In this document: piece after piece, positions 33,961-42,878 of the stretch
Layout of the letters: the number at the start of each line of letters is the position of its first letter
Position numbering within the stretch: the first letter of the stretch is position 1
NCBI RefSeq assembly: GCF_900106075.1
Contig: NZ_LT629794.1
Span: forward strand, 496,001 to 560,000
Length of the DNA: 64,000 nt
Direction of reading: 5' to 3'
Origin: Polaribacter sp. Hel1_33_78
Lineage (GTDB): Bacteria > Bacteroidota > Bacteroidia > Flavobacteriales > Flavobacteriaceae
The notes under the pieces: model-generated
Databases searched by the model: none
What the model saw: only the letters and a program-made list of their open reading frames with translations
What the model was told of the DNA's origin: nothing
Translations under genes and position numbers: made by a program

Positions 33961-34003
33961 CTAAAGTAGCAAGAAGGTGCTTATATAAAAATGACCTGTG
34001 TCA
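33961..34003 (-). promoter_or_regulatory. TGAY-N4-RTCA operator and -7 element, hsp20 gene
   Basis: In the minus direction TGACACAGGTCA is followed by 23 nt and TACTTTAG (33961-33968). Confidence 0.75.
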
Positions 34004-34177
34004 GTGTAAAGTTTTAATTTTTAATAAAGTATATCTCTATTTGGAAGTGTTTATTCCAATACATAAAAACCAACACAACTTTAAAAAGGTTGTGTCAGTT
34101 TAAGGGGTGTATTGGCGCGAATATATTTACTAGATAGTATAAATAAGTTTCGTGTTTTTATTAATAGCTCTTTAAAA

Positions 34178-36022
34178 TTAAATGTTTGCCACAAAATCTA
34201 AAAAGACTTTTTTATGGAGTTCAAGATTTATGCTGGGAGATAGAGATGCACGGACAATATAATCTTTGTCGCCTTCTTTGGTGGTGCCTTGCGTAGAGGT
34301 AGCAGGTATGGTCCAATAACACCCTTTTAACTGTCCATAACTCACACAGAACTTACTTTCGTTGGGTATTTCTGTAATCATTAAATTGATTAAAGTAAGA
34401 TTTAATGCTCTTTTGTAGACTTCTCTTTCTTCATCTGTAGTTCCTTTAGTAGGCAGATCTAATGAAAATACAGATGGGGTAAAGCCCTCTGCAGCTAACT
34501 CTTCAGACACAAAATTTATTTTTGCAGTTGGCAAATTATCCTTAATAAAGTTTACAAAGTCTCGTGTATTTATATAGGCATCTTTTATGCGTTGGTTCAT
34601 AGAAGGCAATTGTTTTGCCAGGATTTTATATTGTAGTTCGGTAGCCTCGTTGTCACAAAGTGTTAGATGGTTGGCTATTTTATTCATCATAGATCCTGTT
34701 TTTTTATTTCCCACACAATAGCCAGCAGTGCACTGCCCGCCACTTGGAAATTTAGACCCACTAGCATACGAAATAGCACTAACGGTTGAGAGTAGTTCAC
34801 CTTCACCTAAAAAGTGAACATTCGGACAAAATGTTTGATCTAAAATAAAAACAGGATCCATTGCAATTTTACCAGTTTTAGTTGTTCGTTCTTTACCTAA
34901 AACTTCTTTTAATTGTATCAGGTTTGGTACCTCAACTCTTGGGTTTGTAGGAATTTCTGCAATAATATAAGGAACAGCATCTTCGATAGCAATTTTAGCC
35001 AAAATGGTATCAATACTTTGCACCATATCATTGTCGCCATCAACTGGTAAATCTACCACTTCAACATTCTCAATACAAGCAGCAACGCGTCTTGCCTGGT
35101 CATTTGTACCTCCATAACAATTTGGCGGAACAATAAATTTAATAGCCTTTCCGGGATGATTTTCTTGGGCATCATCAATAAGCCCCATCATAATAGCATA
35201 TTGTATGGAGAGGCCACTAGAACCCACTAATGGTTTTGTATCAGCACCAGTAATGCTTGTAATTGTATCTAAAACAATTTTTTTGTTGGTCTCTAGATCG
35301 TTTGTTGGAATATTAAAAGGAGATTTGTTAACTAAAGACTGCAATGCAGTAAGAGAATTGGCTGGCGTCATGGCAATCGTTTCTCTTCTTCTTACATGCT
35401 GAATTTCTGAAATATAACGTTCATTTTGTTCACCGTTTACTAGTAAAACACTTCCAAGGTGCTCATATATGTTGATAAAAAAGTCAATATTTGAGTTGAG
35501 GTCATTCGCATTAATTGTAGTTTCTTGTGAAACAAAAATGGTGCTGCCATTAAACTCAGAAATATCTGCGACTTTTTTAATATGTTTTAGTTTAAATTGA
35601 TACCCATAAATATTCCTTAATAATTCAGCATCAAAAAAAGTTGGTAATTCACCTGTATAGACAATTTGGGTATTTTTATGATCTAATAAGTTTTTTCTTA
35701 GAATGGCTAGAATAGGAATTGTCTTTGAAGAAAAACTAATTACATTTTCTGGTTTTATATTATTTAAGTGAGCAATTGCCCACTCGAGTATACAAGATAA
35801 TGGATGTCCTAATCGAATATAGTCATAAGCAGTTTGCAATTCATGGAGCGCAGTGACATCAGAATTATTGGTGTTACATAAGGTTTCAAACTGTTCTAAG
35901 AATTCAGTTTTAGCCAAATTTTCATCATAAATATCTAGTCGATGTGTTGTTAGATTCAGCCAATCAGTTGGCATATTTTCTAATACATCTTTAACATAAT
36001 TGAGCATCTTAGTATCTTCCAT
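34178..36022 (-). CDS. Cys/Met-metabolism-type PLP-dependent enzyme, long form
   Basis: About 614 aa from ATG 36022 (a TTG at 36049 is less likely). The C-terminal 380 residues look like the cystathionine gamma-synthase fold: phosphate-binding GSSGLSIQYAIMMG, IIAEIPTNPRVEVPNL, FILDQTFCPNVHF and the Schiff-base Lys region SYASGSKFPSGGQCTAGYCVGN. An N-terminal extension of about 230 residues is unlike the usual 380-aa enzymes and recalls the long fungal CGS-like proteins. Substrate is unknown. It has no regulon operator and is separated from hsp20 by a 250-bp gap. Confidence 0.75.
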   Translation of the reverse strand: MEDTKMLNYVKDVLENMPTDWLNLTTHRLDIYDENLAKTEFLEQFETLCNTNNSDVTALHELQTAYDYIRLGHPLSCILEWAIAHLNNIKPENVISFSSKTIPILAILRKNLLDHKNTQIVYTGELPTFFDAELLRNIYGYQFKLKHIKKVADISEFNGSTIFVSQETTINANDLNSNIDFFINIYEHLGSVLLVNGEQNERYISEIQHVRRRETIAMTPANSLTALQSLVNKSPFNIPTNDLETNKKIVLDTITSITGADTKPLVGSSGLSIQYAIMMGLIDDAQENHPGKAIKFIVPPNCYGGTNDQARRVAACIENVEVVDLPVDGDNDMVQSIDTILAKIAIEDAVPYIIAEIPTNPRVEVPNLIQLKEVLGKERTTKTGKIAMDPVFILDQTFCPNVHFLGEGELLSTVSAISYASGSKFPSGGQCTAGYCVGNKKTGSMMNKIANHLTLCDNEATELQYKILAKQLPSMNQRIKDAYINTRDFVNFIKDNLPTAKINFVSEELAAEGFTPSVFSLDLPTKGTTDEEREVYKRALNLTLINLMITEIPNESKFCVSYGQLKGCYWTIPATSTQGTTKEGDKDYIVRASLSPSINLELHKKVFLDFVANI

Positions 36023-36276
36023 AATTTTCACCTTTAGATAGGCCAGCAAGATACATCAAATAGATTTTTTTAAAGTGTTACTTCGTATTTTGTTAAATTG
36101 TAGTTGGTCATTTTTTCGGAAACATACTGTAACTGATATTATTGCCCTATTCTATTGATCAGAAGCATCGATTTTTGCAGGCTCATTGATTTGAGAATCT
36201 TTAAATTCTTTGTTCTTAATTCATAAATAAGTATCTTTCGAGCATATTAAAAAGAGTAATTTAATTGCGAATTAGA

Positions 36277-37035
36277 ATGAAAAAAGTTTTATTTTATTTT
36301 TTGTTTTTCCCCATCTTTCTTTCTGCCCAGATCAACGAAAGTGATACGTTAAAGGTAAAGGTAAATCTTTCTTTAACCGGTTTTTGGCAAGGAGGAAATG
36401 TGGAAACCTTAATTTTTAGAGCAAAATCAGATTTGAGTTTAAAACTTCATGAGAAATGGGTTTTCAAAACCAAAAATTCTTACGTTTATCAGGAGTTTGG
36501 AAAGGACAAGGCAGATGAAGATATTTTAAGTCTTAATTTTTTATATTTTAATCCAGATCGAAAAATATATCCGTTGGTATTGGGTTTTATAAGTACCAAT
36601 TTTCGAAGAGAAATTGAATTGCGATCTTTGGTGGGCGCAGGAGTTACCTACCAAATCTTGAATCATAAAGAGCATTGGCTTAAATTTTCGATTTCTAGTG
36701 AATATGAACAGACAAAATTTGCCAAAACTAAATTTAACCTTTCTGAGTATAATGGAAGGCAATCTATTAATACATTTCGGAGTACTTTTTGGGTAAATGG
36801 TGCCTATAAACTGTTCGAGAAAAAAGTAATTGTAAATCATGAACTTTATTTTCAGCCTTCTCTAGGTCATAGTAATAATTTTCGTTGGCAAGCGGATATT
36901 GGATTAGAACTGCCACTCTGGAAGTTTTTAAACTTTAAAATAAACTATCTGCATTCATGCGAGAGTATTGTTATAGAAAATCAAAAACAAGAAGATAGTA
37001 TGTTGTCTTTTGGTTTTACCCTTAAAAGTTATTGA
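36277..37035 (+). CDS. DUF481-family outer-membrane protein
   Basis: About 252 aa from ATG 36277 (the TTG at 36265 adds four residues). The signal peptide MKKVLFYFLFFPIFLSAQ is followed by amphipathic beta strands typical of DUF481: LTGFWQGGNVETLIFRAKSD, HEKWVFKTKNSYVYQEFG, and the C-terminal HSCESIVIENQKQEDSMLSF with FGFTLKSY. It probably forms a small beta-barrel of unknown role. It stands between the PLP enzyme gene (divergent) and the glucan-locus regulator. Confidence 0.75.
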   Translation: MKKVLFYFLFFPIFLSAQINESDTLKVKVNLSLTGFWQGGNVETLIFRAKSDLSLKLHEKWVFKTKNSYVYQEFGKDKADEDILSLNFLYFNPDRKIYPLVLGFISTNFRREIELRSLVGAGVTYQILNHKEHWLKFSISSEYEQTKFAKTKFNLSEYNGRQSINTFRSTFWVNGAYKLFEKKVIVNHELYFQPSLGHSNNFRWQADIGLELPLWKFLNFKINYLHSCESIVIENQKQEDSMLSFGFTLKSY

Positions 37036-37203
37036 TTAAAGAAACGCAGCCAATCTTAAAACATCTGCATGAAATTTAAAAAGATTTGATATTTGTGGTG
37101 GCGCTATTTTTTATAATTTAAGTTTTTATTATCTAAAGAGTTGATGCCTAAAAAAATAAATAATATTTTTGATGTAAATTTACTTTAATTATAATTTTAA
37201 TAA

Positions 37204-40128
37204 TTGGTAAGAAAAGTAAGGGGCTTGGAAAACAACATTTTATTTAAACACTTTAAAAGAACAAAATTATTTTTGCTTTCTATATTGTTTTTGTTTTTTT
37301 TTAAGAATACCCATAGTCAAATAAACGACCAATTTGGAAATCCTTTTATTAAAAATTTTTCAAAAAAACAGGTTAAAATAGATTTAAGAACTTTTGATAT
37401 TTCTCAAAATAAGAATGGAGAAATGTATTTTGCTACCTCAGGATCTTTATTAGAATTTGATGGTTTTAGATGGGTGAATTATTCTTTAAAAGAAGAAACA
37501 GATCTTCGATCAGTTTTATATGCAGACGATCAGCACATTTACACTTCTGGTCATGGTGGTTTTGGATACTGGTCTAAAAATAAGAAAGGTATTCTAGACT
37601 ATTCAAGTTTATTTTTTAAACATCCAAGTAAAACGGCACCTTTATTGCCTGTTTTTTCAAATATAGTGGCGGTAGATGGAAAGATTTTATTTCAATCTTT
37701 TCAGCAAATACATAGTTACAATCCTCTTACTAAAAAAATAAATATAATAACTGCAACTAAAGGGTTTAGTGCTCTTTTCTCTTCAAATAACAGAGCATTT
37801 GTTCAAGATGTTTCTATTGGCTTATTTGAAATAATAAACTCAGAACAAAGAATAATTAAAGGTACTGAAGATACTTCTTTAGACATTATTGAGGTATTTG
37901 AAGAGGATAAAAAAGGATTGCTAATAGCCACAAAAAATAATGGCTTTTGGCATGCTAAAGACGGAATTCTGCGAAAAAAAGAATGGAAGATTAACAAGGA
38001 AGTTGAAAATTATATCATTACCGATGTTAAAAAATATACGGAAGGTAATTTTATTGTAGGAACTTTAAGAAATGGGTTTTATATTATTTCTAAGGATGGC
38101 AAGAAAGTAGCTCATTTTAATAAAAACAATGGAATCGAGAACAATGCTATTCGTAATGTATTTAAAGATAACAACAATAACATTTGGTTGGCTACAGAAT
38201 CTGGTATTAGCTATGCTGAAGTAAAGAGTGAGACAAAATATTTATTAGATACAAAAAGTAATTTTGGAACGGTCTATACAAGTTTTTTAAATGATTCAAT
38301 ATTGTATTTAGGCACCAACCAAGGATTATTCTATAAAAACATCAACAAAGCGAATTCAGAACCAAAGTTAATTGATCAAAGTGCAGAGCAAATTTGGGAA
38401 ATTGATAAAATTGATAACCAGATTTTAGTGGGCAGTAACAAAGGAATTTCCTTGTTAGAAAATAATTCTCTGAAAACGATTCATGTTGAAGGTGGAGGAT
38501 GGGTTTTTAAAACACACCCAAAGATTAATAACCTATTGTATGTAGGTTTTTATTCTGGAATAGCTGTTTTTCAGAAAAAAAATAAGCAATGGAAATTTCT
38601 AAAGAAGTTTGATGATTTTGGAGAATCATCACGGTTTATAGAGTTTGACCAATATGGGCAAATTTGGGTTGCACATCCTTCAAAAGGATATTATAGATTA
38701 AGATTGTCTCAAAATGGATTAACAATTAACGAGGTAGAGTTTTATGGAGTAGAAAATTCAAACATCGAAGCATACGCATACATTTGTAAGATTGATGGAA
38801 ACTTAGTTTTTTACAATCCAAAAGGGTTCTTTTATTATGATGCCATAGATAATTCGTTTTCAAAAGCAAAATATCCTTCAGAAATATTTAAAGGCTTAAA
38901 AAATATAAATTATGTGTACCAAAATGAAAACGTGTTCTGGTATGCTACAGCTAATTTTTTAGGCTATATTTTAAGAGATGGAAACGATTTTCAGAAATAC
39001 CAAGAACCTTTTTTTACCGTTTGGGACAAACACTTAAAAGACTTTAATAAAGTTGAGAAAATTAACAATGCTAATTATGCTATTGGTATAGATAATGGTA
39101 TCGTTTTTCATAGTATTAGTGCTAAAACAGGAGCTTCTTTAAAAAATGCACCTACCGTTAAATTAATGGAATTTATAAGTTCAACGGATACTATAAATGC
39201 TCCAATTGATATTAACAATGAATTAAAAGTTCCACATAATAATAATTTCTTAAAAATTAAAGTTGCTTTACCAAATGTTCCTTTAAGTAATTCTAGACAG
39301 TATCAATACAGGTTAAATGGTTTAGATAATGAATGGTCATCTTGGGTTTTTGAACCCGAAATTAAATTTCCAGGGTTAACCTCTGGAAGTTATGTTTTAG
39401 AATTAAGAACAAAAAGAGAGGTAGATAGTGAGTTTAAGATGGTAGAAATTCCATTTTACATGGAATATCCTTGGTATATAAATAATACGGCAAAAACAAT
39501 TTATTTAGTATCCTTCCTGCTTTTTTTTATTGGGTATAGAACTTATTTAAAAAAGAAAAATGAAAAATATGTAATTCGATTAAAACAGTTAGAAAAACAA
39601 AAAAGAGTGCGCCAAAAAGAAAGGTTTGAATTACAAAAAATGGCAGCAGATAAGGAGCTATTTATTTTAAAAGAAGAGAATTTAAATCTTGAAATCAAAA
39701 AGAAAAACTCAGCATTAGCCTCTTCTACCTTAAATAACATTAAGAAAAATGAATTGCTAACCGATTTGATAAATGATCTTAAAAAAATTGACAAAGAGAT
39801 AGTAAATAGCGCATTACATTACTCCTTAAAAAAAGTAATTAAAAAAATTAATAATCAATTAATAGATAAAGAAGATTGGTTATCCTTTCAGCTTCACTTT
39901 CGTAATTCTCATTCTCAATTTTTTCAAAATTTAAGAGAAGCACATCCAGATTTATCTTCCAATGAAATTAAGTTATGTGCTTATTTAAAACTAAATCTTT
40001 CTTCAAAAGAAATTGCTTCTTTAATGAATGTAGCAATTAGAAGTATAGAACAAAGTCGTTATAGACTTCGTAAAAAATTTAATTTAGGTAAAGATGTAAA
40101 TCTTGTAAACTACATTCAAAAAATTTAA
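37204..40128 (+). CDS. Membrane-bound propeller/Y_Y_Y/LuxR-type regulator of the glucan locus
   Basis: 974 aa if started at TTG 37204; TTG 37225 is another candidate and there is no early ATG. A signal-like helix (FLLSILFLFFF) precedes a periplasmic propeller built of Reg_prop-type repeats (IWLATESGISYAEV, ILVGSNKGISLLEN). Then come a Y_Y_Y domain (YQYRLNGLDNEWSSWVFEPE), one membrane helix (TIYLVSFLLFFIGYRTYL), a coiled coil and a C-terminal LuxR-type HTH (LSSNEIKLCAYLKLNLSSKE, IASLMNVAIRSIEQSRYRLRKK). It has no kinase domain. It would sense glucan outside and bind DNA directly. Confidence 0.88.
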   Translation: MVRKVRGLENNILFKHFKRTKLFLLSILFLFFFKNTHSQINDQFGNPFIKNFSKKQVKIDLRTFDISQNKNGEMYFATSGSLLEFDGFRWVNYSLKEETDLRSVLYADDQHIYTSGHGGFGYWSKNKKGILDYSSLFFKHPSKTAPLLPVFSNIVAVDGKILFQSFQQIHSYNPLTKKINIITATKGFSALFSSNNRAFVQDVSIGLFEIINSEQRIIKGTEDTSLDIIEVFEEDKKGLLIATKNNGFWHAKDGILRKKEWKINKEVENYIITDVKKYTEGNFIVGTLRNGFYIISKDGKKVAHFNKNNGIENNAIRNVFKDNNNNIWLATESGISYAEVKSETKYLLDTKSNFGTVYTSFLNDSILYLGTNQGLFYKNINKANSEPKLIDQSAEQIWEIDKIDNQILVGSNKGISLLENNSLKTIHVEGGGWVFKTHPKINNLLYVGFYSGIAVFQKKNKQWKFLKKFDDFGESSRFIEFDQYGQIWVAHPSKGYYRLRLSQNGLTINEVEFYGVENSNIEAYAYICKIDGNLVFYNPKGFFYYDAIDNSFSKAKYPSEIFKGLKNINYVYQNENVFWYATANFLGYILRDGNDFQKYQEPFFTVWDKHLKDFNKVEKINNANYAIGIDNGIVFHSISAKTGASLKNAPTVKLMEFISSTDTINAPIDINNELKVPHNNNFLKIKVALPNVPLSNSRQYQYRLNGLDNEWSSWVFEPEIKFPGLTSGSYVLELRTKREVDSEFKMVEIPFYMEYPWYINNTAKTIYLVSFLLFFIGYRTYLKKKNEKYVIRLKQLEKQKRVRQKERFELQKMAADKELFILKEENLNLEIKKKNSALASSTLNNIKKNELLTDLINDLKKIDKEIVNSALHYSLKKVIKKINNQLIDKEDWLSFQLHFRNSHSQFFQNLREAHPDLSSNEIKLCAYLKLNLSSKEIASLMNVAIRSIEQSRYRLRKKFNLGKDVNLVNYIQKI

Positions 40129-40177
40129 ATAAAAATTTTATCTCTAATAATCAATTACTTATATTTTTTAACAAAGG

Positions 40178-40221
40178 TTTTGTAGAGGTGTATTTTTACT
40201 TTTATTAACTTTTGTAGAGGT
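40178..40221 (+). promoter_or_regulatory. Direct repeats TTTTGTAGAGGT upstream of the glucan locus
   Basis: TTTTGTAGAGGT occurs at 40178-40189 and 40210-40221, starts 32 bp apart (about three helical turns), about 170 bp before the first PUL gene. Spacing on one DNA face fits a regulator dimer, possibly the LuxR-type protein encoded just upstream. Confidence 0.55.
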
Positions 40222-40389
40222 TAAAAAATTGTTAAATAAGGAATTTTACTTCAAATTTGTTATCAACTAAAATTATAATTGTTTTTTCTAGTACTGCAAT
40301 TTTTATATAAAATTAAGAATTTGTTACAAATCAAACAACCTTATAATTGACTAGTTTCTATGTTATTTTAACTTAATTAATCATTTATT

Positions 40390-42819
40390 ATGAAACAAAA
40401 ATTACTCTTACTTTTATTAGTAACTTTTAGTGCTATAAACGCTCAAGAAGTCACTCATGTTGATTTTGACACAAACAACGAAAACATTGTTTTTAACAGC
40501 TGGAATACTTCTTCCACTTTTACTAAAATAACGAACCCAGCACCAGATGCTTTAAACGGATCTTCTTTTGTAGGTCAGTTTACAGCTGGTGATGATAATG
40601 AGATTGGAATTGGAGTTATAGATGCAAAAACGGTATTTGCATCACCTTTTAATTTAGAATCTAATTCAGTTTTTAAAATGAAGGTATTTTCTACCGAAGA
40701 AATTGATGTTATTTTTCATTTAGAGAATGATCCTGACTGGGGAAATAATATTGAAGTTGCTGCATTTATTGGAGCTGCTGATGTAAACAAATGGACAGAG
40801 TTAACTTTCGATTTTAGCAGTGCATCATCTAATATTTATATGAACAATATTGTTATTAAAATTGGTGGTGCAAATACATCACAAGGAGATATCTATTTCT
40901 TTGATGAAATTACAGGACCAGCTTTATATGCAAGTCCTGCACAGCAATACAACCCTGCAAATAGTGTAACAGATGTTTCTATTGCAACAAATTTAGAAAT
41001 TACTTCTAATGGTACGTTTAGAAATTTAGACGATTCTGAGATTACAGATTTAACGGCTAAAGTTGCCTTAAAAGTAGGCGATTCAAATGGTGCGGATGTT
41101 GCCTTTACGGCATCGATTAATGGTGATAAAAATAAAATTATAATAGACCCAATAAATGATTTAGAGAATTCTGCAACCTATTGGTATGGTGTCGTAGATA
41201 ATTCTATAGAATATTCAACTGGTGTTGCTGTAACTGAAGTTTCTGCAAGCTTTGAAACAAAAGCAGCAGTGACAGGCGATATTAACGAAGTTTTATTCGA
41301 TTTTGATACTACCAATGAAGATGTTGGGTTTGAATCTTGGGGTGGTGTTGGTTTTGCAAAAATTGATAATCCTGACAAGACTGGAATTAATGTTTCAGAT
41401 AATGTAGCTCAATATACCTATAATGCTAATGATGCTGGTTTAGAGAATTCCTTAGTAAATGGAGCAACTCCATTAGTTCCATTTGATTTTTCTGAAACAC
41501 CTTTCATTAAAGTAAAAGTATGGGTAAATAAGCCTGTCGCAGTTTCTATTAAAGCTCAAAATTATCCTGATTGGGGACAGGGACAGGAGCAAAAAATAGA
41601 AGTTACAGAAACCAATAAATGGGTAGAATTGGTCTTTAATTACGGAGCTATTACCGCAACAAATTACGATAGAGTTCAAATTTATTTTGATAAAGATGGA
41701 GCGGGAAATTCTTCAGTAGGAGACCTATATTATTTTGATGACTACTTAAAAAGTAATGTTGCGCCGGCTATAGAAAATACGCTTACACCTGAAAACGGAG
41801 CTACAGATGTTTCTCAATTTGAAAAACCAACTATTTCGTCAAATTTTCAATTTAGAAATTTAGACGATACTACGATAACCGATATTTCCAGTTTTGTAGA
41901 GTTAAGAGAAAATGATGCATCGGGTACTGTCGTTTCTATGAATGCTCTTTTAAGTGATGATAAATCTACGATTGTCATAAGTCCTTCAGATATATTAAAT
42001 GTAAATACCACATATTGGTACGGAATTAAAGATAATATGATTGAGTATAAAGAAAATGATACCGCTATTACCGGAGTTTCTGCAACATTTACCACGACGG
42101 CTATAGCTACAACAATGGTCACTTATAACGATTTTGACGGTACATCTTTAACTACGGTTTCAGAAACGATGGGAGATCCAGCAGGGTCTTACACTGCAGT
42201 TGCAGATCCAGCAGGAGGAAGCAATATGGTTGCCAAATGGGATAAAGGAAACTCATGGGGAGGCTGGGAAAGAATTCACTTTCAATTAAATGGACCTTTT
42301 GATGCGTCTAAAGATGATATATTCTCTTTTAGAGTCTATTCTTCAATAAAAACAGGTATAAGATTTAAGTTAGCAGATGCAAAAGAGGATGGAGATATTA
42401 CCGCTCAATTTGAAACTGATGAAGAAGTTATTTTAGAAAATCAGTGGCAAACAGTGTATTTAAATACATCTGAATTAGCAGATAATGTAAGTTTTGATCA
42501 TTTATTTATTTTCTTAGGCAGGGGAGATACAACAGATACTACATTTTATATAGATGATGTAAAAGGACCTCAATTACAAGGTACAGCTTCTACAAATGAT
42601 TTTGATAAAACTAGTTTTCAGTTTTTCCCAAATCCTACAAAAGATTTGATAACCTTTATCAATATAGACGGGAAAAAAGAAATTAGAATTTTTGATGTGA
42701 ATTCTAAACAAGTTCTTAAAAGGACTATTGAAAATAACGAGTTGTCTATTGGTAGTTTAAAACGAGGGTTTTATTTTTTAGAAATTAACGGTCAATTTAG
42801 AAAGCTAATTAAAGAATAA
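40390..42819 (+). CDS. Secreted multi-domain carbohydrate-binding protein with T9SS tail
   Basis: 809 aa. The signal peptide MKQKLLLLLLVTFSAINAQ is followed by three related beta-sandwich modules (about residues 20-175, 285-440 and 560-720), each ending in YFFDEITGP, YYFDDYLK or FYIDDVKGP. Two Ig-like Big_5 modules (SPAQQYNPANSVTDVSIATN and TPENGATDVSQFEKP) separate them. The C-terminus FFPNPTKDLITFINIDGKKE...GFYFLEINGQ is a type IX secretion sorting domain. No catalytic motif is visible, so it probably binds glucan at the surface. It is the first gene of the locus, before susC. Confidence 0.8.
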   Translation: MKQKLLLLLLVTFSAINAQEVTHVDFDTNNENIVFNSWNTSSTFTKITNPAPDALNGSSFVGQFTAGDDNEIGIGVIDAKTVFASPFNLESNSVFKMKVFSTEEIDVIFHLENDPDWGNNIEVAAFIGAADVNKWTELTFDFSSASSNIYMNNIVIKIGGANTSQGDIYFFDEITGPALYASPAQQYNPANSVTDVSIATNLEITSNGTFRNLDDSEITDLTAKVALKVGDSNGADVAFTASINGDKNKIIIDPINDLENSATYWYGVVDNSIEYSTGVAVTEVSASFETKAAVTGDINEVLFDFDTTNEDVGFESWGGVGFAKIDNPDKTGINVSDNVAQYTYNANDAGLENSLVNGATPLVPFDFSETPFIKVKVWVNKPVAVSIKAQNYPDWGQGQEQKIEVTETNKWVELVFNYGAITATNYDRVQIYFDKDGAGNSSVGDLYYFDDYLKSNVAPAIENTLTPENGATDVSQFEKPTISSNFQFRNLDDTTITDISSFVELRENDASGTVVSMNALLSDDKSTIVISPSDILNVNTTYWYGIKDNMIEYKENDTAITGVSATFTTTAIATTMVTYNDFDGTSLTTVSETMGDPAGSYTAVADPAGGSNMVAKWDKGNSWGGWERIHFQLNGPFDASKDDIFSFRVYSSIKTGIRFKLADAKEDGDITAQFETDEEVILENQWQTVYLNTSELADNVSFDHLFIFLGRGDTTDTTFYIDDVKGPQLQGTASTNDFDKTSFQFFPNPTKDLITFINIDGKKEIRIFDVNSKQVLKRTIENNELSIGSLKRGFYFLEINGQFRKLIKE

Positions 42820-42828
42820 TATTTATCT

Positions 42829-42865
42829 AAGCGTAACAGGGGATTTTTCTTCTGTTATGCTTTTT
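42829..42865 (+). terminator. Hairpin between the binding-protein gene and susC
   Basis: AAGCGTAACAG pairs with CTGTTATGCTT (one G-U pair) and is followed by T. It lies 14 bp before the susC start and may set the ratio of the two transcripts rather than fully terminate. Confidence 0.6.
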
Positions 42866-42878
42866 ACAAAAAATAAGC

